A DNA stretch of 33,926 bases from Methanolapillus africanus (GTDB lineage Archaea; Halobacteriota; Methanosarcinia; Methanosarcinales; Methanosarcinaceae). The stretch is from assembly GCF_032714475.1 (NCBI RefSeq), contig NZ_JAWDKD010000028.1, positions 1 to 33,926 of the forward strand, in the 5' to 3' direction. The position numbers and the translations under genes were made by a program. Below the pieces are notes generated by a model. The model worked only from the letters and a program-made list of their open reading frames with translations, was not told the origin of the DNA and did not search any database. Shown piece by piece: positions 1 to 8,332 of the stretch; position 1 is the first letter of the stretch; each line of letters begins with the position of its first letter.

Positions 1-390
1 GAGTGATTTTTTTACCTTAACTTTGGTTAAGATGATAAAAACCACCGTCAGAGTTTACCGAAACATCAGGTCACATATCAGTCAAGGAAAAAACTCCCGA
101 CCTCATTATAATTTATGATTTGAATTTTTACTCAAAACATTATGCAAAGCATTTGTTGTGAGTCCTTTTCATCGTATGATGAGAAGGAATCCTACTACAT
201 TCCATTTAGTATATAAGTGTTGCGGGGAGTGAAAAAATCAAAACGTTTTTTAAAAATGAAACAAAATATTTAGAATAAAAATAGTTGACAGATATCGAAA
301 CGAAGTGTCGTTGTTCAAAAAAATGAACCAATTATTCAAAAATCCCGGCGTCCTCTTGATCTTGAAATGATCATAAACCCCACTTATTTT
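1..390. other. Non-coding, AT-rich left edge
   Basis: I see no convincing gene here. The stretch is AT-rich and has one imperfect hairpin near 163-186 (CCTTTTCATC with GATGAGAAGG, one G-U pair). It lies downstream of the minus-strand membrane protein and runs to the edge of the window. Confidence 0.5.
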
Positions 391-999
391 TCACAAAAAC
401 GGTGTTGTTAAAACAGTATACCAAAGCAGAATAAACATTGGCAAAAATAAACTCCATGCAAATCCGCGAAGACTAATTCTTATTTTTTTAGAAATCAAAC
501 AGCCGGCAAAATATAATCCGAAAAGTAACAGGAAAACGCCCGCAATCGGAGGATGAGAGTTCATTGTTTCTAAGATTATTGAAATCAAAGAAAAAATAAA
601 AATCATGAATGGCAAATACAAAGTAACCTTACTGATCTCTTTTTCATCATTTTGAATTAAAACTGCATAGGAATAATAAACGAACAAAAACAAAAGCGTA
701 TAAAAAATGGACCATGAAAGGATTTCAATACCTCCTCCCCCATACTTAGCAAATTGTACCTGAACAAGAAATACCAGTTCAACACAGCACGACGTAAACC
801 CGACGCCGTAAAGAAAAACATTCATTCCGAAATTATACTTTTTCTTTAAAGCATAATAAAAAATAAAACCAAAAATAAAAATTAAAATAACGCCTATAAG
901 GAACGGTTCGTTTTTTACTATTTGCCAGAGAGTGGTCCTTCCCTCTAACAACCATGTCAATTCAGATATGAAAAAAGAAAGGGATCCAAATAAAATCAA
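391..999 (-). CDS. Hypothetical multi-pass membrane protein
   Basis: I do not recognise this family. The 202-residue product is very hydrophobic, with about six likely membrane segments (near residues 1-18, 33-52, 60-80, 94-115, 128-145 and 152-200) and short charged loops such as KKKYN and QNDEKEISK. The proposed start at 999 is a TTG. The same frame stays open upstream to a stop at 1126-1128 without ATG or GTG, and that extension would read ...YDVIFVGKSGVGAIIQ, so the true N-terminus may be longer and the gene 5'-altered. The stop is TGA. The next gene is divergent, so this is probably a single-gene unit. Function is unknown. Confidence 0.6.
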   Translation of the reverse strand: MILFGSLSFFISELTWLLEGRTTLWQIVKNEPFLIGVILIFIFGFIFYYALKKKYNFGMNVFLYGVGFTSCCVELVFLVQVQFAKYGGGGIEILSWSIFYTLLFLFVYYSYAVLIQNDEKEISKVTLYLPFMIFIFSLISIILETMNSHPPIAGVFLLLFGLYFAGCLISKKIRISLRGFAWSLFLPMFILLWYTVLTTPFL

Positions 1000-1376
1000 T
1001 ATTGATGGAGATGATAAAATACAACATTCTATGAAGGAAATGATGTTTTGCTTATTTAATATCTGAATAATAGCGCCAACTCCTGATTTTCCAACAAAAA
1101 TGACATCATAAACAGTTGAAACATATCATTTTTTTGATTGCTGCGAATGAATCAAAAACAAATAATACACTCGATTTCTGTTTCGATTGTATATAAAATT
1201 TTATACGGATGATATGATATTGAACAAAAATTAAAAGCGTGCCCAATAACAGATTTTTGAACTTATAAATCATAAAATGTGCAAAGAAATCAATGAATCG
1301 GAGAGACTTTTCGCGTAAAGTCACGATTAAATAATTATAAATACCATAACCCTGAATTACGGTTTGATTATTATGA

Positions 1377-2912
1377 TCAATCAAGAAAACATGGGGTGTT
1401 GTTTTTTACACGCCCGAACGGAAAAATAAAACAGTAACGATTTTTGATACAACACTTCGGGACGGAGAACAAACCCCCGGGGTAACAATTCCGGTTGAAA
1501 AAAAGATAGAAATCGCCTATCAGCTGGACAAATTGGGCGTCGACGCAATTGAAGCGGGTTTTCCGATCTCCTCGCCGGGAGATAAAGAAGCCGTTAAAAG
1601 AATTGCCGGTCTTGGTCTTTCTTCCGATATTTGCGGTCTCGCGCGTTCCGTCATCAAAGACATCGACGCGTGCATCGATTGTGATGTGGACATGATTCAC
1701 GCATTTATCCCGACATCTGATATCCAAAGAGAGCACACTATCCGGAAAACGCGCGAAGAAACACTTTCCGCTGCCGTTGACGTCGTCGATTACATCAAAA
1801 GCCACGGTTTTAAGTGTATGTTCTCACCGATGGATGCCACCCGCACGGATTTTGACTATTTGGTCCAAGTGTCCAAAGCCGTCAAAAACACCGGATGCGA
1901 CATCGTGAACATTCCCGATACCGTCGGCGTGATGGTGCCGACAGCCACCTACAAATTGGTTCAAGAGTTGTGCCAACAGGTGGATATGAAATACGACGTG
2001 CACTGCCACAACGATTTCGGGCTCGCCAACGCCAACAGCATCACCGCGATTGAAGCCGGCGCATCCCAAGTTCAGGTGACCGTCAACGGCATCGGCGAAC
2101 GGGCCGGAAACGCGTCTTTGGCAGAAGTTGTGATGGCGCTGACCTCCATTTACGGGTACAAAACAAACATCAAAACCGAGTATTTGACCGAAACGTCCCG
2201 GCTGGTGGAACGAATCACCGGCGTGAAAATGCCGCCCACGATTCCGATTGTCGGCGACAACGCATTCTCGCACGAATCCGGCATTCACACGCAAGGCGTT
2301 TTGGAGAAATCCGCGACGTTTGAACCCGGCATCATGACGCCCGAAATGGTCGGCCAGAAGAGAAGAATCGTTCTCGGAAAGCACGCCGGAAAACACGCGG
2401 TTTTGAAAAATCTCGAAAATGCCGGCATCGTCCCCAACGACGAGCAGCTTCAAGAGATTTTGGCCAAAATCAAAGAAATCGGCGACCGCGGCAAAACCGT
2501 GACGGACGCAGATCTTTATGTCGTCGCGTCGATTGTTCTCGGCAAACGCGGCATCGACGAAGCGATCAAACTCAACGAAGTGTCAGTCATGACCGGAAAC
2601 CGGGTCACCCCGACCGCTGTCATTCGCGCGGACATCAACGGCAAAGAAATGATTGCCGCCGGAACCGGCGTCGGACCGGTGGACGCAGCGCTTGGCGCCG
2701 TTGAAAAAATCGTCGGCGACACCAAATTCAAAGTTCAGGATTTCAGCATTGAAGCCATTTCCGGCGGTGCGGATTCATTGGCCAAAGTGACGATTACGCT
2801 TGAAAATGAAAAAGGAAAAACCGTGACCGCAAAATCCGCCAATGCCGACATTGTGATGGCGTCCGTGGAAGCCTTGGTCAACGCGATGAACGCTCTTTTT
2901 ACAATGGATTGA
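1377..2912 (+). CDS. leuA: 2-isopropylmalate synthase family (LeuA-like; 5' end unresolved)
   Basis: A DRE-TIM metallolyase-like acyltransferase that condenses acetyl-CoA with a 2-oxoacid; 2-isopropylmalate synthesis for leucine is the likeliest role, and citramalate synthase (CimA) or AksA are the alternatives. The catalytic motif FDTTLRDGEQTPGV is encoded at about 1440-1482, upstream of the first in-frame ATG at 1533, so the real protein must start earlier. Other family marks are EAGFP, the VHCHNDFG metal-binding motif, NGIGERAGNA, HESGIHTQG and a C-terminal allosteric (LeuA dimer) domain in roughly the last 120 residues. The frame opens at 1377 after a TGA and has no ATG, GTG or TTG before the motif. 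ATGs at 1373 and 1391 lie in another frame that would join this one if a T were removed from the six-T run at 1402-1407. Ends TGA. Confidence 0.8.
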   Translation, partial: SIKKTWGVVFYTPERKNKTVTIFDTTLRDGEQTPGVTIPVEKKIEIAYQLDKLGVDAIEAGFPISSPGDKEAVKRIAGLGLSSDICGLARSVIKDIDACIDCDVDMIHAFIPTSDIQREHTIRKTREETLSAAVDVVDYIKSHGFKCMFSPMDATRTDFDYLVQVSKAVKNTGCDIVNIPDTVGVMVPTATYKLVQELCQQVDMKYDVHCHNDFGLANANSITAIEAGASQVQVTVNGIGERAGNASLAEVVMALTSIYGYKTNIKTEYLTETSRLVERITGVKMPPTIPIVGDNAFSHESGIHTQGVLEKSATFEPGIMTPEMVGQKRRIVLGKHAGKHAVLKNLENAGIVPNDEQLQEILAKIKEIGDRGKTVTDADLYVVASIVLGKRGIDEAIKLNEVSVMTGNRVTPTAVIRADINGKEMIAAGTGVGPVDAALGAVEKIVGDTKFKVQDFSIEAISGGADSLAKVTITLENEKGKTVTAKSANADIVMASVEALVNAMNALFTMD

Positions 2913-2930
2913 GCTGAGACGGACAGTCAA

Positions 2931-2949
2931 AAAATATATATAATATAAA
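2931..2949 (+). promoter_or_regulatory. TATA-like sequence before possible small RNA
   Basis: An A/T run of the TATATATAATATAAA type lies 20 nt after the leuA stop and about 20-25 nt before a strongly foldable stretch that ends in a T-run. That spacing suits an archaeal TATA box, but AT-rich spacer DNA gives such matches by chance. Confidence 0.35.
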
Positions 2950-2957
2950 ATAGTCCT

Positions 2958-3040
2958 TTAAGCAATGGGTAAAACCACTTGTGACAGTGTACTGCGTGCA
3001 CGACAAGGAGTTCCTTGTGGTTCCGTTGCTTTTTTTATTT
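2958..3040 (+). ncRNA. Putative structured small RNA or leuA 3' terminator
   Basis: Positions 2960-2968 pair with 3023-3031 (AAGCAATGG with CCGTTGCTT, one G-U), and 2973-2978 (AACCAC) pair with 3017-3022 (GTGGTT), leaving an inner domain with further short helices such as CAAGG/CCTTG at 3004-3017. A T-rich tail (TTTTTTATTTT) follows at once. A TATA-like sequence lies just upstream. It could be an independent RNA of about 75 nt or simply a complex terminator for leuA. No known RNA family is recognised. Confidence 0.4.
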
Positions 3041-3082
3041 TAAAAATCGATACTCTTTTCTCTTTCTATTTTATTCAAAAAT

Positions 3083-3115
3083 GATTGCCATAACGCGCGC
3101 GCGGAGCGCCGCGCC
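3083..3115 (-). repeat. GC-rich intergenic element, copy 1
   Basis: One of eleven copies in this window of a roughly 30-bp element whose consensus, in the T-tract-first orientation, is GGCGGGCGGCGCCGCGCGCG followed by TTAYGGCRAY. It lies just past the 3' end of the CobW-like gene, oriented with it. Confidence 0.75.
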
Positions 3116-3128
3116 GAAACAATCAAAA

Positions 3129-4199
3129 TCAACGTTTGATACCATAACCATCCAAAACCCATTCAATGGAATCCACGACAATCTTTTTCAAATCCGGCGA
3201 CTCAATTCCCGTGACCGCCGACAAAATTTTCAATTTCGAAACGGGCGTTTCCGCAGCAATAATTTCAAACTGCGGATCTTCTTCCGACGTCGTTAAATTG
3301 ATTTTAAACGTTTGGCCGTTGTTTTCCAAAAACAGTTTGATGTGCCCCAAAAAATTCGGACTTTTAGCTAAAACTTCTTTTTGAATTTCCGACATGACCG
3401 TCCGGACAATATTTTCGCAATCGGAATCGCTTATTTTTTGAACAAGTTCCTGATTTATGAAAACATATTCCGTTGCAAACGAACCGACGCCGGAATCGGC
3501 AATTGATCCGGCCGTTGAACTGTTGCCGCCGGCCATCGACAGGCTGCCGTTTGCGCTGACCAGTGTTTTTTCCGATTTGACGGCATGCGCTTTTGGCGCG
3601 CCGCTGCCGTTCAAAATATCAATCAGATTTTCCATGCTTTTCGGGTCTTTGGATGAAATCCGAATCATCTGCGCTTTTGGATTCATTTGCTGAATACCGG
3701 ATTCAATCACCGGAAGCATTGCCGGATCCACCAAATCGCATTTGCTGACAGCGATCACTTCGGCGTCTTTGAGTTGACCGGAGGCGAAATTTTTGATTTC
3801 CTTCATGATTTGTTTGAACCGGCTGCCGTCAAAAAGTGTCAGAAGCGGCGCGATTTCGTAAGCAGATTGCAAATTCATCAATTCGATTTCATCGCGAATC
3901 AATCCCGGATAAGCAACGCCGGTCGATTCGATAATCACAATATCCGGATTGAAATTTTCAATCATTAAAAGAAGCGTTGACCGAAGCGTCATTTTAAGGC
4001 TGCAGCAAATGCAGCCGGAGGTGATTTCTTTTGTTTCCAAGCCGAACTGAGAAATAACGTCGCCATCGATTCCGATTTCACCGACTTCGTTGACGATGAT
4101 GCCGACCGATTTTCCGAGAGATGAATAATACGTACCGAGTTGAATAACTGTGGTCGTTTTTCCGCTGCCTAAAAATCCGCCAATCACAATAACTTTCAA
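3129..4199 (-). CDS. CobW/COG0523-family G3E GTPase
   Basis: A P-loop GTPase of the SIMIBI/G3E class, a family of metallochaperones and cofactor-loading proteins. The N-terminus has the Walker A GGFLGSGKTT at residues 7-16, the COG0523 signature GCICCSL (CXCC, Cys63, Cys65, Cys66), the switch/Walker B-like IIESTG and SKCDLV in place of the usual NKxD guanine motif. The C-terminal part (about 230-356) matches the variable CobW C-terminal region, and a Ser/Gly-rich linker lies near residues 215-235. At 356 aa the length is normal. It lies downstream of the RamA-like gene on the same strand, separated by 283 bp of repeat and hairpin. That context suggests help with corrinoid-protein activation or metal supply, but this is inference. 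Ends TGA. Confidence 0.85.
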   Translation of the reverse strand: MKVIVIGGFLGSGKTTTVIQLGTYYSSLGKSVGIIVNEVGEIGIDGDVISQFGLETKEITSGCICCSLKMTLRSTLLLMIENFNPDIVIIESTGVAYPGLIRDEIELMNLQSAYEIAPLLTLFDGSRFKQIMKEIKNFASGQLKDAEVIAVSKCDLVDPAMLPVIESGIQQMNPKAQMIRISSKDPKSMENLIDILNGSGAPKAHAVKSEKTLVSANGSLSMAGGNSSTAGSIADSGVGSFATEYVFINQELVQKISDSDCENIVRTVMSEIQKEVLAKSPNFLGHIKLFLENNGQTFKINLTTSEEDPQFEIIAAETPVSKLKILSAVTGIESPDLKKIVVDSIEWVLDGYGIKR

Positions 4200-4248
4200 G
4201 GTACCGCCTCAGTTTTTTGAAAAATAGATGTTGTTTTTAAAAATATTT

Positions 4249-4404
4249 CAGTTTCCAGATTCAGTTTCCAGATTCAGTTTCCAGATTCAGTTTCCAGATT
4301 CAGTTTCCAGATTCAGTTTCCAGATTCAGTTTCCAGATTCAGTTTCCAGATTCAGTTTCCAGATTCAGTTTCCAGATTCAGTTTCCAGATTCAGTTTGTG
4401 GATT
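4249..4404. repeat. 13-bp tandem repeat array
   Basis: Eleven perfect head-to-tail copies of CAGTTTCCAGATT run from 4249 to 4391, and a diverged twelfth (CAGTTTGTGGATT) ends at 4404. Thirteen is not a multiple of three, so any translation gives a 13-residue period from frame rotation rather than a designed protein repeat. It sits between the RamA-like and CobW-like genes, just upstream of the latter. Confidence 0.95.
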
Positions 4405-4438
4405 TTGTTTTCAGTTCCTGAAAACAAAATCCAAACTG
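4392..4438 (-). terminator. Long hairpin downstream of ramA-like gene
   Basis: The left arm 4392-4414 and right arm 4418-4438 pair almost perfectly: 15 contiguous bp (GGATTTTGTTTTCAG with its complement), a 2-nt bulge, then 6 more bp, closed by a TTC loop. It starts 45 bp after the ramA-like stop. No U-tract follows on the minus strand, so it may act in 3'-end stability or processing rather than as a classical terminator. The left arm merges with the last 13-bp repeat unit. Confidence 0.6.
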
Positions 4439-4482
4439 TTTCCAAAATTATCGTTCACTCTTTCCGGTTCTGCTGAATTGGA

Positions 4483-6129
4483 TTATTCTTCCACTTCAAT
4501 CGGTTCGCCCGGCACCACATCTTCGACCGTCAGCAAATCCCAGCTGAAAACATCCTTGGGCATAAACCGTGAGCATTTCTTGCAGTTGGAACCGTCGCAC
4601 AAATCGGACCGGATGCGAACGACGTTGTCTTTGAAACTCATAGCATGCGTCGGACATTCGCGAATCTTTTCTTTGCAATCCGGACAGTTGTCGATTTTCA
4701 TGGACAAATACGTACCGGTTTGCTTAACCAGTTCGTAACCTTCGTCGCCGAACACCGGAATGTCGCGTTCCACCATTTTATCGATGACCGGCTCCACCGT
4801 CGGCTCATCGATTTGCGGCAAATCTTTCTTTTTGAGGAACTTTTTGAGCATCTTAAAGTCCATGCCCTCGCCCCAATAGGCCAGTTCCAAAATATAAGCT
4901 TCCTTAAAAGACGGATCGGTGGCAAACATCACGTGCGTGCCGACAACCTTGGTGGCAATGTCTTGGAGTTCCTTGAGACGCTCGTCCGACAGCAAAATTT
5001 CACGCGCCATTTTCAGCGACGTGTTGCCGATTTGCGTAATTCGTTCGGCGTTGTACGGATTCATGCCGATTTTCTGCGCCTTGCGCGCGTCCATGTAAGT
5101 GCCGGCCGCACCCGACATGTGGGACACTTTCAAGTCCGCCATTTCGACGCCGGCTGCTTTACAAAGCGTGATGTGGCCCGCGCGAAGCGCGCCGATCGCG
5201 TTGCCGGCCTCTTTGACGTCGTGTTCCGAAAACGTAATGCCGTCCTGCAAGTGAATGAGCCCGTCCGGCGTTTGAATTTTCGGCAGTTTGATGACGCCGT
5301 TTTTCATGCCTTCTTCCAAAAGGGAAATGACGCCCGTTCCCGTAATCGCTTTCGCGCGAATCGGGCCTTCCTCGACGACGGATCCGTCCTGCGGATTCAC
5401 CAAGTCGCCTTTAACGGTTTTCATTTCCTTGTCCAAAATATAACAGCGAATATTGTCGCCTTCAAACGTGACGTCCGAAATCACATACGGAGACGCGAGC
5501 GCACCGCAGCTGATTTCCTGGCCCTCCAGAGCCGGACCGGCGGCGGCGGAACCCGTATAAATCACATTGTTGGCCTTGAGCGCCATTTCCGCATTGGTTC
5601 CGAAATCGGTTGCAATCGCGAGTTCATCGCTGTCCAGCATACCGGAATTCACAATGAGCGCCAGCGCGTCGGCGCCGATTTCGTGCTTTATGGCCGGCGG
5701 AATCACAACAAAACAGTTCGGGAAAATTTCAAGCCCCGGCACTTGATCGCTTTTCAAAATAACAGATTCACGCTTTTGCTCTTTAATGTTGAGCTTTTCA
5801 CGTTTGCGCTCGCCGGCATAAGCCAAATCGTCGATCGGAATTCCCTGGAAAAGAGACAATTGAATGGGATTTCCGCAGACGGACAAACGCTCCAATTCAT
5901 TCGGAACCACGCCCAAGTGGTCGATGATCACCAAAATCGCATTGATCACCAACCGGTGCGCTTTGTCCAAACCATAACTGATGGCAAAATCCATATGGTC
6001 CATGACATTCGCACCCGGAAGCGGGTTTCGCATGGTTACGACAGTTTTTCGAATTTCACCGGTTTCCAAATTTACCTTTTGCGCGCGAAAACCGCTTGTT
6101 CCGAGATCTATGGCAACTCCTGTTTTCAT
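4483..6129 (-). CDS. RamA-like reductive activator of corrinoid methyltransferases
   Basis: An ATP-dependent activator (ASKHA fold, DUF4445/RACE family, RamA- or MAP-type) that would reduce Co(II) corrinoid back to the active Co(I) state on methyltransferase systems such as MtaC. Nucleotide-binding motifs are visible at the N-terminus (GVAIDLGTSGFRAQ, residues 4-17) and mid-protein (ATDFGTNAEMAL and GTGVISLLEEG). Near the C-terminus lies a Cys-rich segment, NCPDCKEKIRECP then DLCDGSNCKKC: six cysteines, against the two full CX2CX2CX3CP ferredoxin motifs of RamA, so the iron-sulfur region is degenerate or altered. At 548 aa the length is close to RamA. A good Shine-Dalgarno (AAAGGAGT) precedes the ATG at 6129. 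Divergent from the Msr pair. Which corrinoid protein it serves is not proven. Confidence 0.85.
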   Translation of the reverse strand: MKTGVAIDLGTSGFRAQKVNLETGEIRKTVVTMRNPLPGANVMDHMDFAISYGLDKAHRLVINAILVIIDHLGVVPNELERLSVCGNPIQLSLFQGIPIDDLAYAGERKREKLNIKEQKRESVILKSDQVPGLEIFPNCFVVIPPAIKHEIGADALALIVNSGMLDSDELAIATDFGTNAEMALKANNVIYTGSAAAGPALEGQEISCGALASPYVISDVTFEGDNIRCYILDKEMKTVKGDLVNPQDGSVVEEGPIRAKAITGTGVISLLEEGMKNGVIKLPKIQTPDGLIHLQDGITFSEHDVKEAGNAIGALRAGHITLCKAAGVEMADLKVSHMSGAAGTYMDARKAQKIGMNPYNAERITQIGNTSLKMAREILLSDERLKELQDIATKVVGTHVMFATDPSFKEAYILELAYWGEGMDFKMLKKFLKKKDLPQIDEPTVEPVIDKMVERDIPVFGDEGYELVKQTGTYLSMKIDNCPDCKEKIRECPTHAMSFKDNVVRIRSDLCDGSNCKKCSRFMPKDVFSWDLLTVEDVVPGEPIEVEE

Positions 6130-6604
6130 AATTTTTGAGACTCCTTTATTTTATATGTTGATCACATGATTAAATGACAAAGGAATTGAAATTATTTACG
6201 ACCCCATGAATTATATAAGTACCCATTCAAAGAGAAAGAGAACTTGATATCATCATTCGGTCAGAATTTAATGACCCAGCGAATACTTTATTAGAAGTTA
6301 TTCCTATTAATATTTGTCCGATACGTTGCCGTATATATAGTCCGGTAAATTCTGAAAGGTAATTTATCAAAACAATATCAAAATAGTTACATTAAGTCAA
6401 AAAATAATGAAAATGGTTAATTTAATAATCGTTCAAACCTATTTCGTATAACTCAGAATTAATAAAAATTTATACATTTTTATTGAAATATAAAGGGATT
6501 TTTAATAAATTAAAAAAACAGTCGTTTGCAAAAAGCCGGTTCAATTCGATTTTAAAAAATTTTGATGTTTAAAATAAAATTAATCGACGAAAGGAAAGGA
6601 AAAG
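6130..6604. promoter_or_regulatory. Divergent intergenic region, ramA-like / msr-like
   Basis: A 475-bp AT-rich spacer between divergent genes. It holds the minus-strand Shine-Dalgarno for the RamA-like gene, TATA-like stretches near 6208-6218 (TTATATAAG) and 6331-6341 (GTATATATAG), and a plus-strand Shine-Dalgarno (GAAAGGAAAGG) just before 6605. It probably carries promoters for both directions; no operator can be named. Confidence 0.5.
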
Positions 6605-7390
6605 ATGAATTCTTTAATTGACACAGTCTTTTTTTCGGAAAAAAGAAAAGCGGTTCTTCTTTTGCTTTTAGAAAAGGAAACGTTGACGCTTGAAGACATC
6701 AAAATAGAACTCAACGAAACATCCGTCTCCGTTCTGCCTCAAATTAAAGTCCTCATCGACCGCAAGCTGGTCATCCAAGAAGACGGCAAATACAAGCTGT
6801 CCATGCTGGGCAAAATTGTGACGGAAAACGTCTCTCCTTTTGTCAAAAATTTATCCGTTCTCGGAAAAGATTCTTGTTTTTGGAGCGAACACGATCTCAG
6901 CCCGATTCCCGACAAGCTGCTCCAAAGAATCGGCGACATCGGCAATTTTGAAATTATCAATGTCGATCTCCGCTCCGTTTATTACGAACCCAATCCCATC
7001 ATCAACAGCTTTATTAAAAATGCCCAAACGGTCAAGACATTCATCACCTATTATGCGCCGGAATACGCGCCGGCCTACTATGAACGGCTTATGGCCGGCT
7101 ACCCACTGTCGGTGATCACCACCAATTACATCGTCGACATGGCGGCCAAATACAGAAATGAAATCAACGATTTGCTCCGGCTCGACCACGCCGAACTTTA
7201 TATTTGCTCGGCCGACACGAAAATCGCGGAAGTGACGGTCACCAACGAAGTCCTTCTCCTGTTTTTGTATTCAACGTCCGGAAATTTGGACTACACCTTT
7301 TTGGCCAGCTGCGAACCCGGTGCCGTCGCCTGGGGCGAGGAACTGTTTGAATATTTAAAAAGCCGGTCCGGCCGGAAAAAAGAAATTTAA
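6605..7390 (+). CDS. Msr-like winged-helix regulator 1 (HTH + DUF1724/FilR1-type domain)
   Basis: A 261-residue transcription regulator resembling the methanol-specific regulators (Msr) of Methanosarcina. An ArsR-like winged helix occupies about residues 8-75 (FFSEKRKAVLLLLLEKETLTLEDI, then recognition-helix and wing residues to KLSMLGKIV). The rest matches the DUF1724/methanogen output domain, with the characteristic LLQRIGDIGNFEI and a final EPGAVAWGEELFEYL. It is followed 147 bp later by a paralogue with the same architecture. Msr proteins in Methanosarcina work in pairs on mtaCB promoters, so control of one or both mtaCB cassettes here is a reasonable inference. A short hairpin lies just after the stop. 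Confidence 0.85.
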   Translation: MNSLIDTVFFSEKRKAVLLLLLEKETLTLEDIKIELNETSVSVLPQIKVLIDRKLVIQEDGKYKLSMLGKIVTENVSPFVKNLSVLGKDSCFWSEHDLSPIPDKLLQRIGDIGNFEIINVDLRSVYYEPNPIINSFIKNAQTVKTFITYYAPEYAPAYYERLMAGYPLSVITTNYIVDMAAKYRNEINDLLRLDHAELYICSADTKIAEVTVTNEVLLLFLYSTSGNLDYTFLASCEPGAVAWGEELFEYLKSRSGRKKEI

Positions 7391-7397
7391 ACGCCAA

Positions 7398-7416
7398 CGT
7401 CCGTTTTTCGCGGACG
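7398..7416 (+). terminator. Small hairpin after msr-like gene 1
   Basis: CGTCCG at 7398-7403 pairs with CGGACG at 7411-7416 across a 7-nt T-rich loop, 8 bp after the stop. No U-run follows. Weak terminator candidate. Confidence 0.4.
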
Positions 7417-7428
7417 GTGATTCAAAAC

Positions 7429-7459
7429 GATGGCGATAACGCGCGCGGCGCCGGCATGC
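7429..7459 (-). repeat. GC-rich intergenic element, copy 2
   Basis: Matches the consensus on the minus strand (GCCATAACGC...GGCGCC as read here with local changes). It lies between the two Msr-like genes and is inverted relative to them, unlike most copies. Confidence 0.7.
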
Positions 7460-7537
7460 AAAAAATGAAAAGAAAAAATAGATAAAAGCAGGAAATTGGA
7501 TGACACGAATAATTCAAAAAACTGAGGGGGATTTTGA

Positions 7538-8326
7538 ATGAAAGATGAATCACTGACAGACGCTCTTTTCTTATCGGAAAAAAGACGGCTGATTTTATTG
7601 TTTTTACTTCAGGGTCCGAAAACCATTGAAGAAATTAAAAAACATCTGGATTCGAAATCCAGCCCGATTATGGTTCAGATCCGGATTTTGGTGCGCAACA
7701 ACTTGATTGCGGAAAAAAACGGCGTCTTTATGCTGACCGAACTCGGAAAAAGCGTCGTTCCGGAAATGATCTCCATTTTAGATATGTTTTTGGTTTTCGA
7801 CAGCTGTCCGAACTACTGGCCGGATGTGGATTTGGAAGCGTTCCCGACGCATCTGCTCAACAGAATCGGAGAACTCGGCGAAGTGCATCTTTATGTGCCG
7901 GACCACGCCCATATTTTCGATTGTTCACGGCAGGTTTTTGAAGAACTCAAAGACGTCGAGTCGTTGATTGAAATTTCGTCCATTTTCCGAAAAACATACA
8001 TCAAAGACTATCTGAGTATTGCCGAAAAGGGATCCAACGTTTCTTTTATTTTGTCCAAGGAAGTTTTGGACCGGATCGAAAACGAATATCCCGAGGTTTA
8101 TTACCGGTACATGCGGCTGAATAACGTCCGCTTTTTCATCGCGCCGGATATGAATTTGGCGTCCTGCTTGATTACCGACAAATTCGTTTCGCTGTCCCTG
8201 TTCACAAAAGACGGGCTTTTTTATAACCACGACCTGGTGAGCCGAAACAAAAGCGCCATCAATTGGGGAATCGATCTTTTCTACCACTACCGGGGACTCT
8301 CAACCATTCATCAATTGCAAGAGTGA
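7538..8326 (+). CDS. Msr-like winged-helix regulator 2 (HTH + DUF1724/FilR1-type domain)
   Basis: A paralogue of the preceding regulator at 262 aa. The winged helix is near residues 6-72 (LFLSEKRRLILLFLLQGPKTIEEIKKHL, ending in MLTELGKSV), followed by the effector domain with HLLNRIGELGEVHLY and the C-terminal SAINWGIDLFYHYR. A Shine-Dalgarno-like GAGGGGG lies just upstream of the ATG. The two regulators are tandem, not overlapping, with an interrupting GC-rich element, so they may be separately transcribed. Family membership is clear; the target promoter is inferred from the Methanosarcina Msr precedent and the mtaCB1 operon 2.5 kb downstream. Confidence 0.85.
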   Translation: MKDESLTDALFLSEKRRLILLFLLQGPKTIEEIKKHLDSKSSPIMVQIRILVRNNLIAEKNGVFMLTELGKSVVPEMISILDMFLVFDSCPNYWPDVDLEAFPTHLLNRIGELGEVHLYVPDHAHIFDCSRQVFEELKDVESLIEISSIFRKTYIKDYLSIAEKGSNVSFILSKEVLDRIENEYPEVYYRYMRLNNVRFFIAPDMNLASCLITDKFVSLSLFTKDGLFYNHDLVSRNKSAINWGIDLFYHYRGLSTIHQLQE

Positions 8327-8332
8327 AATGAA

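Noticed and set aside
1106..1384. 92-codon minus-strand frame
   Set aside because: It lies in AT-rich promoter-like DNA, overlaps the leuA 5' region, and has no family match or good ribosome site.
4249..4404. CRISPR array
   Set aside because: The units are only 13 bp and abut one another with no spacers.
4228..4476. Plus-strand frame made of FQIQFPDSVSRFS repeats
   Set aside because: It is only the translation of the 13-bp tandem array, with no ribosome site.
4645..6138. 497-codon open frame on the plus strand
   Set aside because: It is fully antisense to the RamA-like gene, and its product is low-complexity and matches nothing; it arises from codon bias.
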